Positions 1 to 14,900 of a stretch of 64,000 nucleotides of DNA are shown here, in pieces; position 1 is the stretch's first letter; the number at the start of each line of letters is the position of its first letter. The notes beneath the pieces were generated by a model that had not been told where the DNA came from, made no database searches, and saw only the letters and a program-made list of their open reading frames with translations. Location of the stretch: assembly GCA_013400115.1 (NCBI GenBank), contig VXBP01001113.1, positions 1,022,404-1,086,403 on the forward strand. The letters are read 5' to 3'. The stretch is from Rhinopomastus cyanomelas. Lineage: Eukaryota; Chordata; Aves; Bucerotiformes; Rhinopomastidae. Made by a program: the position numbers and the translations under genes.

Positions 1-2933
1 GAGTATTACAGTTGCATTAATGTTCTAACTACCAGTGTCCCTCATATTAGATTAAGCTTGTACTTCCACAATAAAACCACAAGAAGTTGGTCTTTTTAAA
101 CCATTATTTAGAAATCAGAGTAGCGCGGGAGCTCAAAGTCACTGTTTGTTCATCTCGGAGTTCATTTATCCAAGCTACCCTTACATAAACGTGTAGATAA
201 AATTGTAGAAAAAAAATTTACAAGACTCCAAATGCTTCCTTTGATAGATGAGCTTGTAAGAATTAAACTCCAGCTAAGGTCTAGGAAGGTGAAGAAAACT
301 GCAATAATATGAAGTTACTGTTAAAGATTCTGAGATCTCATTTTTCTATGAGTCACCTTACCTGCACTCGTTTGTTTTTCCATAAGATACTGTAAGCCTC
401 AAGAGAAAAGGGCATGGGCCAGTGATTAGTAACTAAAGTGGTTATACTAAAACACAAGCTCATTCGAGATGCAGCATGGAACTGATCAGCACACCAAGTA
501 GCGTTCAAGACACAAAAGCATGCAGAGAAAACGTGGTCCACGATCCAAGTCCTGAAGACACTGATGCAGGCCCGTTATCTCATTTACCTGCACGCCTGTA
601 CTGCAACAAGCAATGAAATTTATCTGGTAGAACATATTTAAGCAACTATGAACATAACCCACATTTAAAAGTGAAAACTCAGATTGAGGTTCCTCCTGAC
701 TCTTGCCGCAGAACCCGATGTTTAGCTGCATAAATCTGTGAGTCTCCAAGCACTTTCTTTCTAAACTATCCTGACAACAGATACAGGACAAAAGAATGGC
801 ATATGCATCTCCAAATGTTCTGTTCCACTCCTTTTGAGCCAAACAGCATTAATTGCAGACAAGAACTAATGCTACATTATAAACCAACATGGAAAACTGT
901 GAAAGGTTCTATCTACACTACTTTCTCAGGGTTTCTATGATGGATCCAAAAGCACTAACCTGCAGATCTACAAAATTGTTTAAGGAGTATTTTCTAGGAG
1001 AACTAGCAGAGACTAATGCAATTCATAATTCAATTCAGCCTCCATATCAAACACTACGAAATTTCAGTAGAAACGCGGCCAAAGATGTTGAAAAATGCAC
1101 AGCAGTCTCTTTCAAAAATGCTTTAGAGAGCCCTGAACTCTTGTGTCACTGTACCACGTAACAAAGTTCAGAGATTCACTCTAAGTAAAACTGTTTTAGG
1201 CATGCTGGGTTAAGAGGCTTCTCAAGTATGCTGCTACATCCACAAACAAGATCAACAACTAGGACACACGTCACTCACACCTTCAAAGCGCAATCGACAG
1301 TTTCATGTTTCTTTAGTTTTTCACTGTTGTGGAGGACTCAAAAGTCACCCATGCCCTCCCACTACCCTCCTTCACAGGATGTTGTGACGGTGTTTTAGAT
1401 GGCACTCACCAAGACACTGAATGCTGCAGTAAAATAAGGGTCTCTCCCTCTCAAGCCTGTCCCAGTTGCAGCAACAACACTGCAAAGCAACTGCCACATG
1501 CACTGTCCCCCAAAGCCATGCTGTATCAAATGAGTGGAGGAAGATTTGCTGCACACAATATTAACTATCTCTCAAGTGGTGTTTGTAAGAAAAGAAAGAG
1601 AAGAGCAAGGTAAGAAAGGAGAAGGGAGAGACCTTAAGGTTCTTAAAGAACAATACCCTCTCTAATTGGTTCAGCGCTTTGGGCTGTTCCCCACTACTTA
1701 GCTCCAGTTTGTTGAGGTGACATGAAGAGATCTGTGAAAGACAGGCAAATGCATGGTTTAAACAAAGCAAAGTAAACCCAAGAGAAGAGTAACCTGGCAG
1801 AGTGCAAAGCTGTGCGGCAGACTCCTGGCATGCACAGCAGAGACAGTACAAGGTAACTGCACAGATCAGACACAAGATAGACCAACACTTCACCAAGCTG
1901 GGAGCAGCCATCACTTGATAAGGATAGTCTTCCTAAATGGATATTCACCTTCACTTTACACCTTCCATATGCAGACCATTACCAGTTCTGACACTTGCAG
2001 TATATTAGCCAAATCATTTTTTAGCTTTCTTTAGGACCGCCTACCATCATCACAAATCTTGCCACTTTTCTCCCACAGCAAGAGAGAGACAAGCAGTTAC
2101 TAGTCTCTTATACAAAATGTAAAGTTCCAGCCTGGTTTCAGATTCCTACAAGTATTGAGTCTCTCAAAACACCACTATACTGGCTCTGAACGGTACAATT
2201 ACCAATGTTGCCATTTAAATCATTACAGTATAAATAGTACATTCAACATAAATTCAGAGGTCATCATTTTATCTCTAGCACTTTTCTTCCCATCTTATTA
2301 CTCTCGAAGAGCAGAATCACGTATCTTTATTGATAGTTTCTACATGGAGCATAAACAGTACATGTGTATGGAAGTGCATATGAAGTTCCTCAAGCAGGAC
2401 TTCCTTCACTGAAAAACCTATTACATTCATACTCATGTAAAGTCGTATTTATGGTATTTGCCACACTGAATCCAGCCTGCTAAAAACCTCAAAATATCTT
2501 GAGGGGGGTAGTGATGCTGAAAAAACCTGGATGTTCCACCTCCAGCTTACAACCATTGCCCCTCATCCTATCAAATAATGAAAGATGATAAAGAAGCCAG
2601 AGAGAGAGCAGAAGACTGCAAATGATCAGACAATATCACCATCAGGTCTCATAACTCGCTGGAGTTTTCTAGCCCACAGCAGCTGATGGCTGTTCCCAGA
2701 ATCCAGACCAACTCGCTTTGGCAGCACTTTGATTAACAAGATGCACTACTGGGCTATGTGGGCCTCATCCCCCTGAATTGATGAAGCTATGTCCGTTTAC
2801 ATGGTTAAACATGCTCTTTGGTGAACCAGGGACTTGCAAGAATGAAGAAACACAAGTGTGACAAACAAACAATGTAGAGATGAATGCAAGCCCAAGACAA
2901 GAGCAGAACAGCCACAACAGTACAGGATCTTAC
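1..2933 (-). other. GBF1: GBF1 intron 8, partial
   Basis: This begins with the GTAAGA donor at 2933 and runs off the left edge. I see no exon encoding the expected downstream GBF1 linker on the minus strand. Short open frames on both strands here show no recognisable similarity. The only repeat noticed is a possible CR1 remnant near 2540-2574. Confidence 0.8.
2541..2574 (-). mobile_element. Possible short CR1 remnant
   Basis: About 34 bases (tccagcttacaaccattgcc and onward) closely match the reverse complement of the CR1 segment also seen at 44690-44715 and 63630-63650 (ggggcaatggttgtaagctg). Flanking sequence on both sides does not align well by eye. The match is short but specific. Calling it a truncated CR1 is an inference. 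Confidence 0.45.
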
Positions 2934-2988
2934 CTTCTTCATGTTTGTTCCCAAGTAGCTTTTAGGCTCCTCTTTAAACTGAGGCAAT
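2934..2988 (-). CDS. GBF1: GBF1 exon 8: residues 195-213
   Basis: This 55-nt exon has acceptor GTTTTTCAG and donor AAG|GTAAGA. It completes Arg195 and encodes LPQFKEEPKSYLGTNMKK, ending in phase 0. It marks the end of the folded DCB domain. In mammals the next residues are a basic, low-complexity linker, and I found no exon for it between 1 and 2933. It therefore probably lies outside the window. Confidence 0.95.
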
Positions 2989-5900
2989 CTGAAAAACAAA
3001 CAACGAGCCAAAATACATAAGCTTTTTTAACAAGAAGGGGAGAAAAAAATCCCAGGCTGATCTTTCCAGCCATGCTGAAGGTACTAGAAAATCAAAATTA
3101 GGTTTTCTCCACAAAAAGAGATTCTATTTGTTTCTTTTCCTGCCAAGATCTGCTGACAGGAAAAAAACCCACATGCACAGATGAGACATTTTGCATGCTG
3201 CTACTACTAATGACAATTTTGCTGTATCAATTTGCATCGTTAATTGTCATGTGAGTACAGTTTCTTTTCCTTCAGTGTATATTTTCAGCAGTGGACTATT
3301 TAGAGCCACACTAAGACAGTGGTCATGTTATTACTAGCCATAGAATCTGCTTTAATTAACTTGATCAACACCCCAGTAGTTATCCTCTACTCTGCGTCAT
3401 ATAAGCACAATTATGGTGCACAGTGGACCCAAGCTTACACTGAATGCTTTGAGCTAAGCAGTCACTGTCTGGGGAGTAATGAAGATGCACTGCTCTTGCC
3501 TGTGTTACCAAATGACAAACGTGCACAGCTCTGCAACTCCACACACCCTGCTCTCTCTTTTGTTCCTTTGTCACAGTTCTATCTCTGCTTGCTGAAAGGA
3601 TAAAAGCCTTGCAGTAAAGCTTTGGCTGTTTATTTTTCTGGAAAACAAGATGGCCAAACAACCCCTGCAGTTGCCATCTTTGCCTTGCTTCTCTGTCGCA
3701 AGGTCCAGAGGCACAGATGGTGTCTCCAATCCTTATCGAGAAGAACAGAGGATACACAGTAAGTGATGAATAAGCACTAAGTAAAATTCACATACGCATT
3801 TTGAGAAAAAGCAACGTAGTCTCTCCTCTTTGGAGAGACCGAGTCTGACTCTGCCGCGTGTTCATCCAGTGCACTGCATGATACAGCATGCACGCAGGAA
3901 TAAAAACAACTGAGTTCCCACTGGAACAAAGTGTGACAATGAGAAAAATAAATGTTATCATAGCTGTGTTTCACAAGCTGTTGGTTTTACTACAATCCTT
4001 ACCTACTGAAAGTATTTCATTATCTGTACCTTTCCTTTCCATAATATCCAGATAAAATCTGATTATTTCATTATCTGGAGAAACAGTTTTGAAGTTAAAC
4101 AACTTATTTGAGTTTAAATTATGCCATCTTCATTACCTGAACAGTGCTCGAAAGGGCAAAACATTTGTTGAAGACAATGATCTCGAGAGTTTAAAATTAC
4201 CTTTGATATGAAGTCAAAGCTCTCAGCTTGACATCAACATGTGGCTATTCAACACTTTTTCTATTCTCTCTCCTGAAGAGAACTATATTTTTTTTACTTT
4301 CTTCCCTTGCGTGAAGTTTGCCTTCTCTGTCCTCAAACTGGTTCCCTCACACTAAAGCTCTTCATTACTTGGCTGTCCATCTCTTCTCAAAGGACACCTT
4401 AAGCCAGGCAACCTTCCCTATCTCTGCCTCCCTGCAGTCTGACAGGGTCAGCCCAAGAGAAAAGTGCCAAATCCTTCATCTCCTGTTCCACCTCTAAATA
4501 ATGACCATTTTGGATGATTTTTCTGGGGGCCTTTAAGTGGAAGTGTGGAATATTTCTGTCCTTAGAGGGCCATCTCGGCAATGCTGAGGCAAACACAAGC
4601 AGGTTTACCTTGTGAAGAGCAGCTGCACCATGTCGACCAGAGTGTGCTCTGCAGATTTTCTCAATAACTCTGCGAAGACAAAAACAAATAACACAGGTGT
4701 CATTACTCAGTGTGATATTATCAAGAGGCTTCTTCAAGCAGACTCCCCTCCGAGCTTTGTTTACAGAGATTACGGCAAATTTATTAAAACCAGCTCAAAC
4801 ACCGTGTTACTGCAAATAGATTCACGAGCACAAGGTGGCGCCATGACGCTGGGAAAAGAGCAGCCAAAGGACACCTGGAGCTCCACCAGCACATTCTCCA
4901 TGAAGTTGTAGAGCGACACGGTAATAAAAATCTCAGCAGCTTTCCATGGGTCTGCAAGTTCTACAGTGTAACTAGTCAATGACGAGGAAACCCGATCATT
5001 TCTTAAATGCAGAAGTATGAACCTACCACTGAGTCTCATTTCAAAGCAAATGCGGAAACAGGACTGCATGATCTCACACACCGATTCATTAGTGAGGTGA
5101 GCTCCCACTGGCGTGAGCAGCAAGGTTCTCAAAACCTGAAAAGAGCAGTTCATGAAAGAGGTCTGACATGCTAAATGCTACTTGATATTTAAGTTCAGTA
5201 ATTAACTGCTCAAAGGTACAAAACCCAAAGACATGTACAGTACATAGCTCTGTCTCTATGAAGAGTTTTTCTCAAAAGTAAGTTTGAAAGTTCCATATGC
5301 TTAATTCACTTCTCACTAACACGGACCACACATAAGTTAGAATTATCAACACTACCACATTATCAAGCCCTTAAAAATAATTTCATTTAAGCTTTTAATT
5401 ATTTTCATTTGGAAAAGCTTTTACCACAGGTATATGAGCCATCTGTTTAAAAATAAAGTCTGTCACTAAGCTCCTACAGAGTCAAAACACTACTCCCTCC
5501 TCCTCATCTCCATGTAATAGGATATGCTCTGCAACAAGCAGGAACCATTACAGTAATTACCATTTCTCTCCGCTTACCTGCAGAATTTTCATCAAGACAA
5601 CCTCATCGCTTGCATGATCTGTGCCCACGAATCGAGCATGTGTGACAGCATCTGCCATGTTCTCCATCCCCTCTGCTGTGCCTTCATGGCTGGGATCTGA
5701 GCAAAAGAACACAGATATATGACAAGGAAAGGCCACCTACAGCCTACGACCTCTGTGGGGAGACATCTACACAGATCTTGCCATCTGCTTCCTTAATTTG
5801 TGTACTGACTCAACAAGAGCAAAACTCACCTCCCGTGACATTTTCAAAAGTGGGAGCTTGCAGAAAGATTTTATCAAGAGTCTACGTACATTTCCAAAAG

Positions 5901-8900
5901 CATAACAAAGAAAAGATTTACAAATCAGTTGTTAGTGGCTATGTACGTTTTCAGATGTTAATTTGTAAGTCTGTTTGTCCAGTTTCCAACAGTATAGCAC
6001 AATCAGCTGTGAAATGCATGCAGTTCTTCCTTGGGAATGTAGAGGAAACAGCTCTTACACGCAAGGAACCTCCAATTTACTCCCACAAGCTAAAAATGCC
6101 AAACAGGTTCCAGTACACCAAGAAGGAAAAATTGTCTCTTGTTCTATATCCCTCCCAAGGAACAGGCACCGGGGAAAGAAAGGGCCAGTAGCTTTCCCCA
6201 GAGAAAACAGCAGACACACACAATCACCATCTAGTTATCAGTGTTGCAGGCCTCCTGCTTCAATCATTCATCAAGGCTCCTTCTCTCTATTTCAGTCTTT
6301 TGTAGCTAGAAACAGTTGAGAGAATGTTTAGGATGAGATTGTTGCTAGTAACTGTATCTTGTGCTACATTACAGTGGCTTCAGGAAAGCTGCCTCCGGTT
6401 TTGATTTCATTCTCACTTAAACAATACAGCACTGAACAAGAATCTTGTTACCTTCCTATCTAAACACTCATTAGCAAAGAAAGGAGACAACCTAAACACT
6501 AGTTAATACCTTATTAATTGGCAGTGGGACCTCTTGAACTCCAGCAAGAACGAAGCTGACTGAGGAACCAAGCAAGACCTTGCATACTTTGAGGAGAAGC
6601 TTTGCAGACTCCCTCTTTGACTCCAGTTGTGTTCACACATAGGAGGGGCTAAGCCTTAGGCATTAAAGCCAGCTGCCTTCATTGTGGGCCCAAGTTTACT
6701 GCCTCCACCACACCGCAGGGATTTTGGGGGCTGCAGGATAAGAAACTTCTCACATTTGCACAAAACTGAAATGGAATTACATCAGTGTAACTCAGAATCC
6801 CATAAATGTGCACAGGCACTTTGCCATCTCATACACAGCCCTATTAAAAGCAGCACTCACCTGCTTCTGACATAGTTCTCCCTCTCACACATATCCACAC
6901 ACAAATCTTGCACAGTTGAGAGCGAGTTGCTCCCCTGGCTTGCTAGTCACAACTCACTTTGCTGTTGTCTGTTGTAAGACCAAGTGGTCATTTTTTGCCT
7001 GCTTCAGTAGCAGGTATCAACAGGATACCAAACTCTGACATAGGGAAGCATTAGGTAAGAGTCCCAGCTGTCAAAGGCAACTCTCCGTGTATCTTTGGTA
7101 ACAGCTTATAATCCAGTTATAGAAGGAACTGCTCTTCTTCCAGAGGCAACAAAAATCAACCACATGCTGGTGCCTCATGGACTCCTATCCACAAATGGAT
7201 GCAATAGCTTAAACCACCAATGGTGGTATAGAGTAATTCTAAATTGCCTCAATTACATTAGCATTACTGTTAACTGACCTGAAAAACTATAGTGGAAAGC
7301 AGCAAAGCGAGCACCAACAGCAAAAGCTGCTTGCTGCAGAACATGCAGCTGCACATCACTGTTACCTCTTCCAGGAGGTGTGCTCTAGGGTTATACTAAA
7401 TCCATTCTCATACTAAATCCAAACCACAGCACTGTACCAGCCACTGGGAAGAAAAGTAACTCTATCTCAGCCAAAACAGGACAGGGATATATTTAGTCAT
7501 AATTATGGATACACGGTCTGTGTGAAAAGTGTTTCACTGTTTCATTCAACACTACTAAACCTACCTCTCTCCAAACACATACCACGCCTGACTACATCGG
7601 TCCTGGCTTCCCGGAACAACTCTACAAATTCAGGTCAATTTATAAAGCCTCTTGAGTTCAATTAAAAGCATAGATACTTCTACTTTGCAGAAACAAGATA
7701 CAGAAAAGATCAACTCGCTTCTTTGTTCCCTTGTGAGAACACAGTTCTGAAAGACACGTCAATGCCTGCTCAGAATCACTAACAAAAAGTCTGTATGAAG
7801 CAAAATATCAATTTGAAAACTGCCGCCTGCACAGTAAAGGTCTGGAGATCCCATCTAGAGATACAAATCGTATGGGGTGTACTCTTAACAAGAGGTGGGT
7901 AGAAGAACAAGCTGAAAGCAGAAAATCCAGGCAAGTCAGAAGTCTGCTCAGTAACACCTTTAATGGAACCAAAATAAATCACCAAGGAGACAGAGAAGGT
8001 AGAGGGAAGAATTAGCTTTAAGCTCCCCAAACAGCAAGTCCTCTTGCTCGAATTGGAGCAACAGCTACTCACTTACAGATCCCTGGTGCTTCTGAAAACT
8101 AGGTAAAGTTAACTTTAGAAACAAAGCCAAAAGCTGCTGTAGATACACTCTAACAATAAAAAGAGCACATACTTTTTCTGAGGAAAGCAGGAATTCTGAC
8201 TCTGAATTCTGAAATTCAGTTACCAGTCTTCATATAGCTAATCTGTGATATCATTAAAAAGGCTGACAACTAGCTACTACAGAATTTTTACTTATATTAA
8301 AAATTACCATGCAAGTTATTGACTGTCACTCTTCAAACAACAGAGCAGAGGATAATCTCTGTAAGGTTAACTATTCCTACTAAACTCACACACACAGTAG
8401 CTATGAATTAATTTTATCTAATTGAGCTGTGGCTTCACACTATATAATCAGTGAACTGCTGCATCTAACAATCTCACGACAGATCTTTGCAACTCAGACT
8501 GCTAGAGAAGTTGCAAAGGCTACTCAAGAACTAGCATTTTCTAACTGGTTTTCATCACACTCATCATCAATACTGGCCTGAAAAGGAGACAGATAACCAC
8601 CTGCTGACATGTGCCAGAGTAAGAAAACACAGGAGACCACAAGGATTAGCCGTTAAATGCTTTGGAAATAGGAAAATAAAGCCATTTTAAACAAAGATAA
8701 TTATTGGAGTATGGTGCTTTCACTGCCCACTGGTTTTAAATTCACAAACCCCCTCCACACACAAAACAGACACAGCTAATAATGCTTTTGAAAAAAGTAG
8801 TGATTTAACGTGACAATTAAGTGACCCTAAATGCATCACAAATTATCGGCCACAGTGAAATTTTTCCACTGTGAATATGTCAAAGTTCTTCCTTCCTTTC

Positions 8901-11900
8901 TTACTCCATAGAGTTTGAAACAGATTCATGCATTAAGGACAGTTTTAAATTTCTCCTGTCTTTAGGCAAACAGTCTTTAGCTCTAGTCTTTTTGTACAAA
9001 GAGAAATATGTGCCCAAAAAGCTTTAATTTAACAACATGACCCTAGCCAGATATTCAGTCAGCACCACTAATCCCAGAGTCACTGGTATCTGGAGCAGCG
9101 CAAAGGACAAGGCTGCTGTGAGTATCACCTGAAGCAGTAACAGCAGTCAGATTACAGGCTCTGCTCCACAACAGCCAAGCAGAGGCTCTTTTCCACTGTC
9201 TACTACAAAGACATGCTCACCAACAGTTACCTAATTAATAATAGGGACGATCTAATTAATATTCTAAATTAAAAGTGACTAGAGAAAGACTACAAATTCT
9301 TCACTGCTTTTTTTCCTGTTTTTGTCTCAAATCAAGTGTTGCAGTCAGTTGCCTATGGAGACACTGCCTAGACTTGTAATGCCATCCTGACATTCTGATC
9401 CAGCCCAGACCATAAAAGTCTGGAAGAAGAGACTCATTCTGTGTTGACACTAATGTCTTTTGTATTATTGCTTAGTCCTTCAGACAGATATGCTTTACAG
9501 GCTTATTTATTATGCTTTCTTTGCTGTCCTATGAAGTTACACCAATATGGCATAATGTTAGTTATTTTTTACCTCTTAGATATATAAAATACTGCCCACT
9601 AATTGGTGTACTGAGAACTAAATTTCCACCAAACTCTTGTATTTCCCCCCCACAAGTCCCCATTTTTTCCCCACTTGAATTTTGTGAATTTCCCATAAAA
9701 ACTGTCCGCACCTACATCAAGCTTTTTATTTTCTTTACCTCTCTTCACCCTGTCTCTAAAGAACCTAATATCTAAAGAACTGAAATCTGAACTCACAGAG
9801 GAAGGAAGACAGGTAAAATCATTTTCTCCAAGTGAGACCATGTATAAACAAACATAGATAACAAGTTTTGTAATCCTCACAGGTATGATCAGAAAGCACT
9901 AAGAGGACTTACACAGAAAAATCAAGCATGACTAACAACATGGTGACACACTGAAAGCAGACAGAAAGCCAGCTAATGAGTTACTGTAAGTCAGCTGAAC
10001 CATGGGAACTGACCACCACTTCATTAGCCTTTCACAAATATAAAGGAGAATGTGCGTATCTGAAAGTCTGGGCAGTGGCAAAACTGTCTATGCCATGACA
10101 ACTATGACAAGAGAACTGGCACAGGACTGGAAAGGGTCTGGGACTGGACAAAACCACATCCTCACTCTAGAGCAGAAATATTAGTTCACAAAAGTAAACA
10201 AATTCTGCTGTGTTTCTGTATAGTACAACATTGTAATCCAAGCTGGTGTTCTCTGCTCCGTGGCTCCTTCGCTCAGATTGCATTAAGAAGCAGCTGGTGA
10301 ACACCAGGAGTCCAGCAGCAGGGCATAAGTACACACAGCAGTCAGAGCAGACTAGAATCATGGGCTCTGTTTCCAGCCACTGCTCTAGTGACATGAAAGA
10401 CCAGCAGGGACAATACTAAGAAGTTACCTCCCCAGCATTAATGGTCATTTTCTTATTTCCCCAATCTCCTCATTACGATGGTAAGCATGTATCCTGGCGA
10501 GAGACACGTGTCATGGAGATGCACTTGGCTGGGATTTTGGTAAATCCCAGGAAGGCAGCTAACGTACCTATTAGTGCATATGAGAGAAACTTATTCACAG
10601 AGGTGAGGGCCAATCCAGTTATGGGGCCTGTAGTGTCTTCAGAGCGGATTACTTCCAGGAAAGGCCGAAGAAAGACGTTGGGTTCGATTTCAGACAGCTC
10701 TGTTAAAATAAAAACAATTTTGAAGAGATATTAGACTTGATTCACTAGGATAGATTTTCTCTTCAAGGATCTACACTAAGCTTAATCTCAGAGGAAAGTG
10801 CCTGCAATAGCTTAGTTTCAGAAGGCTGGTGAGGAAGATCACATTGCTTTTATTTATATATATACACAAACACCCCCCCCCCAATATAATTTTTAAAGCA
10901 ATGGTTTGTGAAGTTCATGTTGTTATCTTCAAAACAGCCTTCTGGAGCTTTCTAACACAAATGCCATTGCAAGAACACTGTAAACACCACAGAGCCACTG
11001 TTATCTAAATTAATGCTGCAATTAACTGGCAGATACAGTTGCATTTGCCTAGTATTCCTAGAATTGTATGATCACATGAACTCTGTAGACACCTTCCACC
11101 ACTTCTACTTCACATACTGCCACACACACAGCCTCCTGCTAATCTCATGCAGAGTAGAAATGTACAGTCAGGTTAGCTGGACCTCTTGGCAGCTTTGCCA
11201 GAGTACAAACTGCAACTCAGCAACACCAGAAGTCTGCTTGGTAAAGAGAGGAAAATCCCACATGAAAAATTAAAAAATGTTCTGTCTTGTTCTAAAAATA
11301 CCCTTATAAACCCTTTGATCAAAGAAGAAAAAATGATGCCCTTCTCTGCTTGCTGCTTTGGACAGCAAGTATCCTCTCTAAAGCTGCAATCAAGAAGGCA
11401 GATGCACTGAGCTGTTGAGCTAGAGGAAAATCAACCAACAAGCTTCCTAAACTTTTCAAGATGATGAAAGGAAGCTTTGGGAATAAAACAGAAGTGTAGA
11501 AAAGAACGGTCAGAACTAAGGAAAGTTACAAAAACCCACCCTAAAAAACAAACTAACCAATCAAGCAAAAAAATGCAACAAGGAATCGGGAGGATTTCAG
11601 AGAAAAAGGATTAAAAAGCAGGTGGAAGCAATCACAACACAGCAAGCAGACTGGCAACCAAAAAAAGGGCAAACTGGGTAATTCTGAGACCAGAAATATT
11701 TAAATTAAAGCACTCGGTTCAACTTGCCAAAACTTACATCTTGTTCTTAATGTAAGTTAAATCTAGTGTCACAGAAATGCTCCAATATTGCACTTATCTG
11801 TCATATGAGCTCCTCTGAGGCAGGGGAGAAAAAAAGCCTGTATGTAATTCCTGAATCCTTAGACGAGCTGCTGCTTTTCTATCTACCAACATAACTCAAT

Positions 11901-14900
11901 TATTTTACTTGAAAGAAAAAAAAAAAAAGAAGAAATAAGCAAATGCTCACAATTCTAAGTTCAATGAGGATCCATTCTATCATAGTTCCTATTGGAAAGC
12001 CTTAATTCTCAAAATGAGAAGTCTATCAGAGAAAGCATGCATGTAACTGTGACAATCACAGTGAGGAAGGAGAAAGAATAATCCTGGGGTGGGGGCTGAA
12101 GAGTGTTGTTTTAAATAATTATGACCGAAGTGCAAGTCATTTTGCTATTAACTAAATCAAAACTACAATTTTAAAAAATAATTTTGGGAATCATTAAGCA
12201 AGCTCTTGCTTTTCAGCCACCGGTTCAAATCAGGCCAACAGCACTAACTTGTGAGAGGATAAAAGGAACATGATGACTCAATACTTTTGGCTTAAGAGCA
12301 GCTCCCCCAATTTGTCGGGTAATATTCTGGTGTGATGTTACAATTGTGTCACCTCTCAATAGCTCGTGGAGATGCAGAGGATCGTACGACATGCTTCCAT
12401 CAATGTTGATTTAAGTGTGCTTTACAGAACGTTTGTTTGCACACAAATACCGGGTCAATATTAAATTTAGTAAGACTACTAAGAATCAATGCTCAAACTC
12501 TCCTTCCCCAAAACTGATTATTTCTATGGAACAGTCAGCACCATCAGAATTCTGTCAACTCCTGCAGCCCCCTTCAACCCAGACAGCCTCAAAATGGAAA
12601 AGTTGCATCATCTTTAGTAAAAAAAATGAGACTTGAACAGCCATACATGGCTGCAAGGGTGGAAGAAGATGATGCAAGACAAACTTGCTAGCGGAGAACA
12701 CGTAGGTTACCACGCTCTACATTAATCCATTTTAGGGACAACAAGTAGACATTTTCTTTTCAAGACTTTTCCTTTCAATTTAAGTTGTGAATCCTGGCAT
12801 GAGTAAAGATTCGCTTTCCATGCTGCCTAACTGAATTCCCCAAATTACAAGATGATCACAAAATGACTTGTCATAATCAGGATTTAACAGCACACACTGT
12901 TGATGACACTGCAACTCTAGCCAGATTCTCTGACATTCAGGGAGTCAAGTTCTTATGGTAACACAGCATTTTACATTGAGCTCTCTCAAAATGTCTGTGC
13001 GTGCTGGAAAACTGTTTCAGACTGGACAGTTGGTGCTGTGTTGTGGTTTTTTTTTTTAATTATAGAAAGCAAAAAGTGAGCTTGTTTAGTATAAGCCTTA
13101 CCCACTAAAGGACTATTGCCTGACAGATCTGAGTTTCAGTGAAACACCAATCACTGCTCACTGCTTACGTCTGAGGGGTACTAACTTGATTACTACAATT
13201 AGCTCTTCTTACCAGCAGCATTCACAGGCATCGAGGACTTACAGGCTCACCAGTTGCCTTTTCATAGCAGAACTCAATCTTGGCAGCAGAGCTTGCTTCG
13301 AGAGCACAGGAACACACTCAAACTGTAGCTTCTCTTGCTCTATCTTGCCTTGAAACAACTACTCTCATTGGGTGAGGTGGCAGTTCAGCACATCAAAGAG
13401 ACACTAAAGCTACATGGTTTTCAACCAAGTAAATACTTTGCAAGCAAGTCAGTAAGTTAAAGATCATTCCTTTTAACTCAATCCTGCTGCACTCAGTGAG
13501 GTTAACTCAGTAGCTATCTCCCTGAAAGGTTTTGATAACCTTATGTACAGAATATGACAGTATCCAGAACTAACCAGCCAGCCCTTTCAGGTCAATAATT
13601 ACAACTGCAGGGTGCACTCTATGCTAGCTTTTACTACCAGATCTAAAGTTTAACCTAGAGCATCACATTAAGGTTCAGGCATTACAAAAGAGACATTACC
13701 ACAATCAGTAAGAGACTTGACAAGTACTGAGAAAGCTGTTTCTTCAAGTATATTTCCTAGCAAGAGGCATTTCCCAGAGAAACACAGGATGTTTCTCTGC
13801 TTAGTAACTACTTTCAACACTGAGGAAAAAACAAACAAAGCTACCCCAAAGCCCACCAGCCCTGCAAGCATGACCTCAGCCTAGGGTATTACAAGAGAAA
13901 AAGATGAACACTCTTCCTTTTCAAACTAGTCAAAGCTGGGGAAAAGTATATTAAAACATCACCCAGTCTTACATAAAGAGTCTGAGCTGCTTTGGGGACC
14001 AGCTGGAAAGCACTTCCTATTCTTTTCACACAGGTCCCTTCAACTAAATTTCAGGGATGTAAACAGAGTTCCTGCACCAGCACTCCACTAAAAAATGCTC
14101 ACCTTGCCCAATTCAGCACAGAGAGTGAGAAGGGCAAGAACATCTTAAGCAGTGCATCAGAAAGACACTTTTCAGACTGGCAATTTCAAGTATGAGAATG
14201 GAATTCCTTTGAGGCCACAGTGCTTTTCTTCATTCATCCTATGGATTATTTACCCTCAGACACATATCTATAAAGATATTTAAACAACTAAATCATGTTT
14301 AAGCACCTAACTCCCATCTCAACAATCCCAACCAGCCATCTTGGCTCTTCAGCAAACAAGGCACATTAGACCTCTGGTGTCCCACTTCTCCTGAAGGACA
14401 GGAACAAGTCCCCTCGAAGAGGTTTCTTATTGTTAGCACACTGTTGGCACATTCCTGATCTAAAACGCTCACATAAGCTGCTTTCTCTGGCAGACCAGTT
14501 CTTCACTCCTGAATGACTCTTATCAGGATCGGCTATGTGTTCCAAATCAGAGTAAATGAACAAGAAAAAATTGTTTATGACAAGTTATTTCAACATCATT
14601 TTTCCCCAGGACAGGCAACTGCAACCCAAACCACATGACCTGGACTCCTCTTATGCAGCAGCTGTTGGCCTTTGACGCCTAGGCTGTCTCAGTTGTAACC
14701 CACGCACGTCCCTGGTGCAGACAAGAGCAATGCTTCAAGCATGTTATTTCATTCCCTCTTGCACTGGACAGTGAACAGGCATTCTCTTTCCTTCTTAAGG
14801 TAGAAAAAAGACAAAGGTAATGCCACTAACAGAGCAGAAATCCAGGTCTTCAGAACTTCCACCTTCTCAGCTGACCCACCAAACACCACAGCATTTAGAC

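Noticed and set aside
592..604. A 13-nt stretch on the minus strand flanked by GTTGCAG and GTAAATG, resembling a micro-exon in GBF1 intron 8
   Set aside because: A 13-nt exon would break the phase-0 frame after exon 8, and no GBF1 residues I know match it. AG and GT pairs this close occur by chance.
486..842. A 118-codon open frame on the minus strand where the next GBF1 exon might be expected
   Set aside because: The translation does not resemble the basic, serine-rich linker that follows the DCB domain in GBF1, and I see no matching acceptor and donor.
4612..4911. A plus-strand open frame of 99 codons
   Set aside because: It overlaps GBF1 exon 7 on the opposite strand and has no similarity of its own, so it is a shadow frame.
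12180..12260. ggttcaaatc motif resembling a tRNA B box or tRNA-derived SINE
   Set aside because: No matching A box at the right spacing and no cloverleaf or SINE tail.
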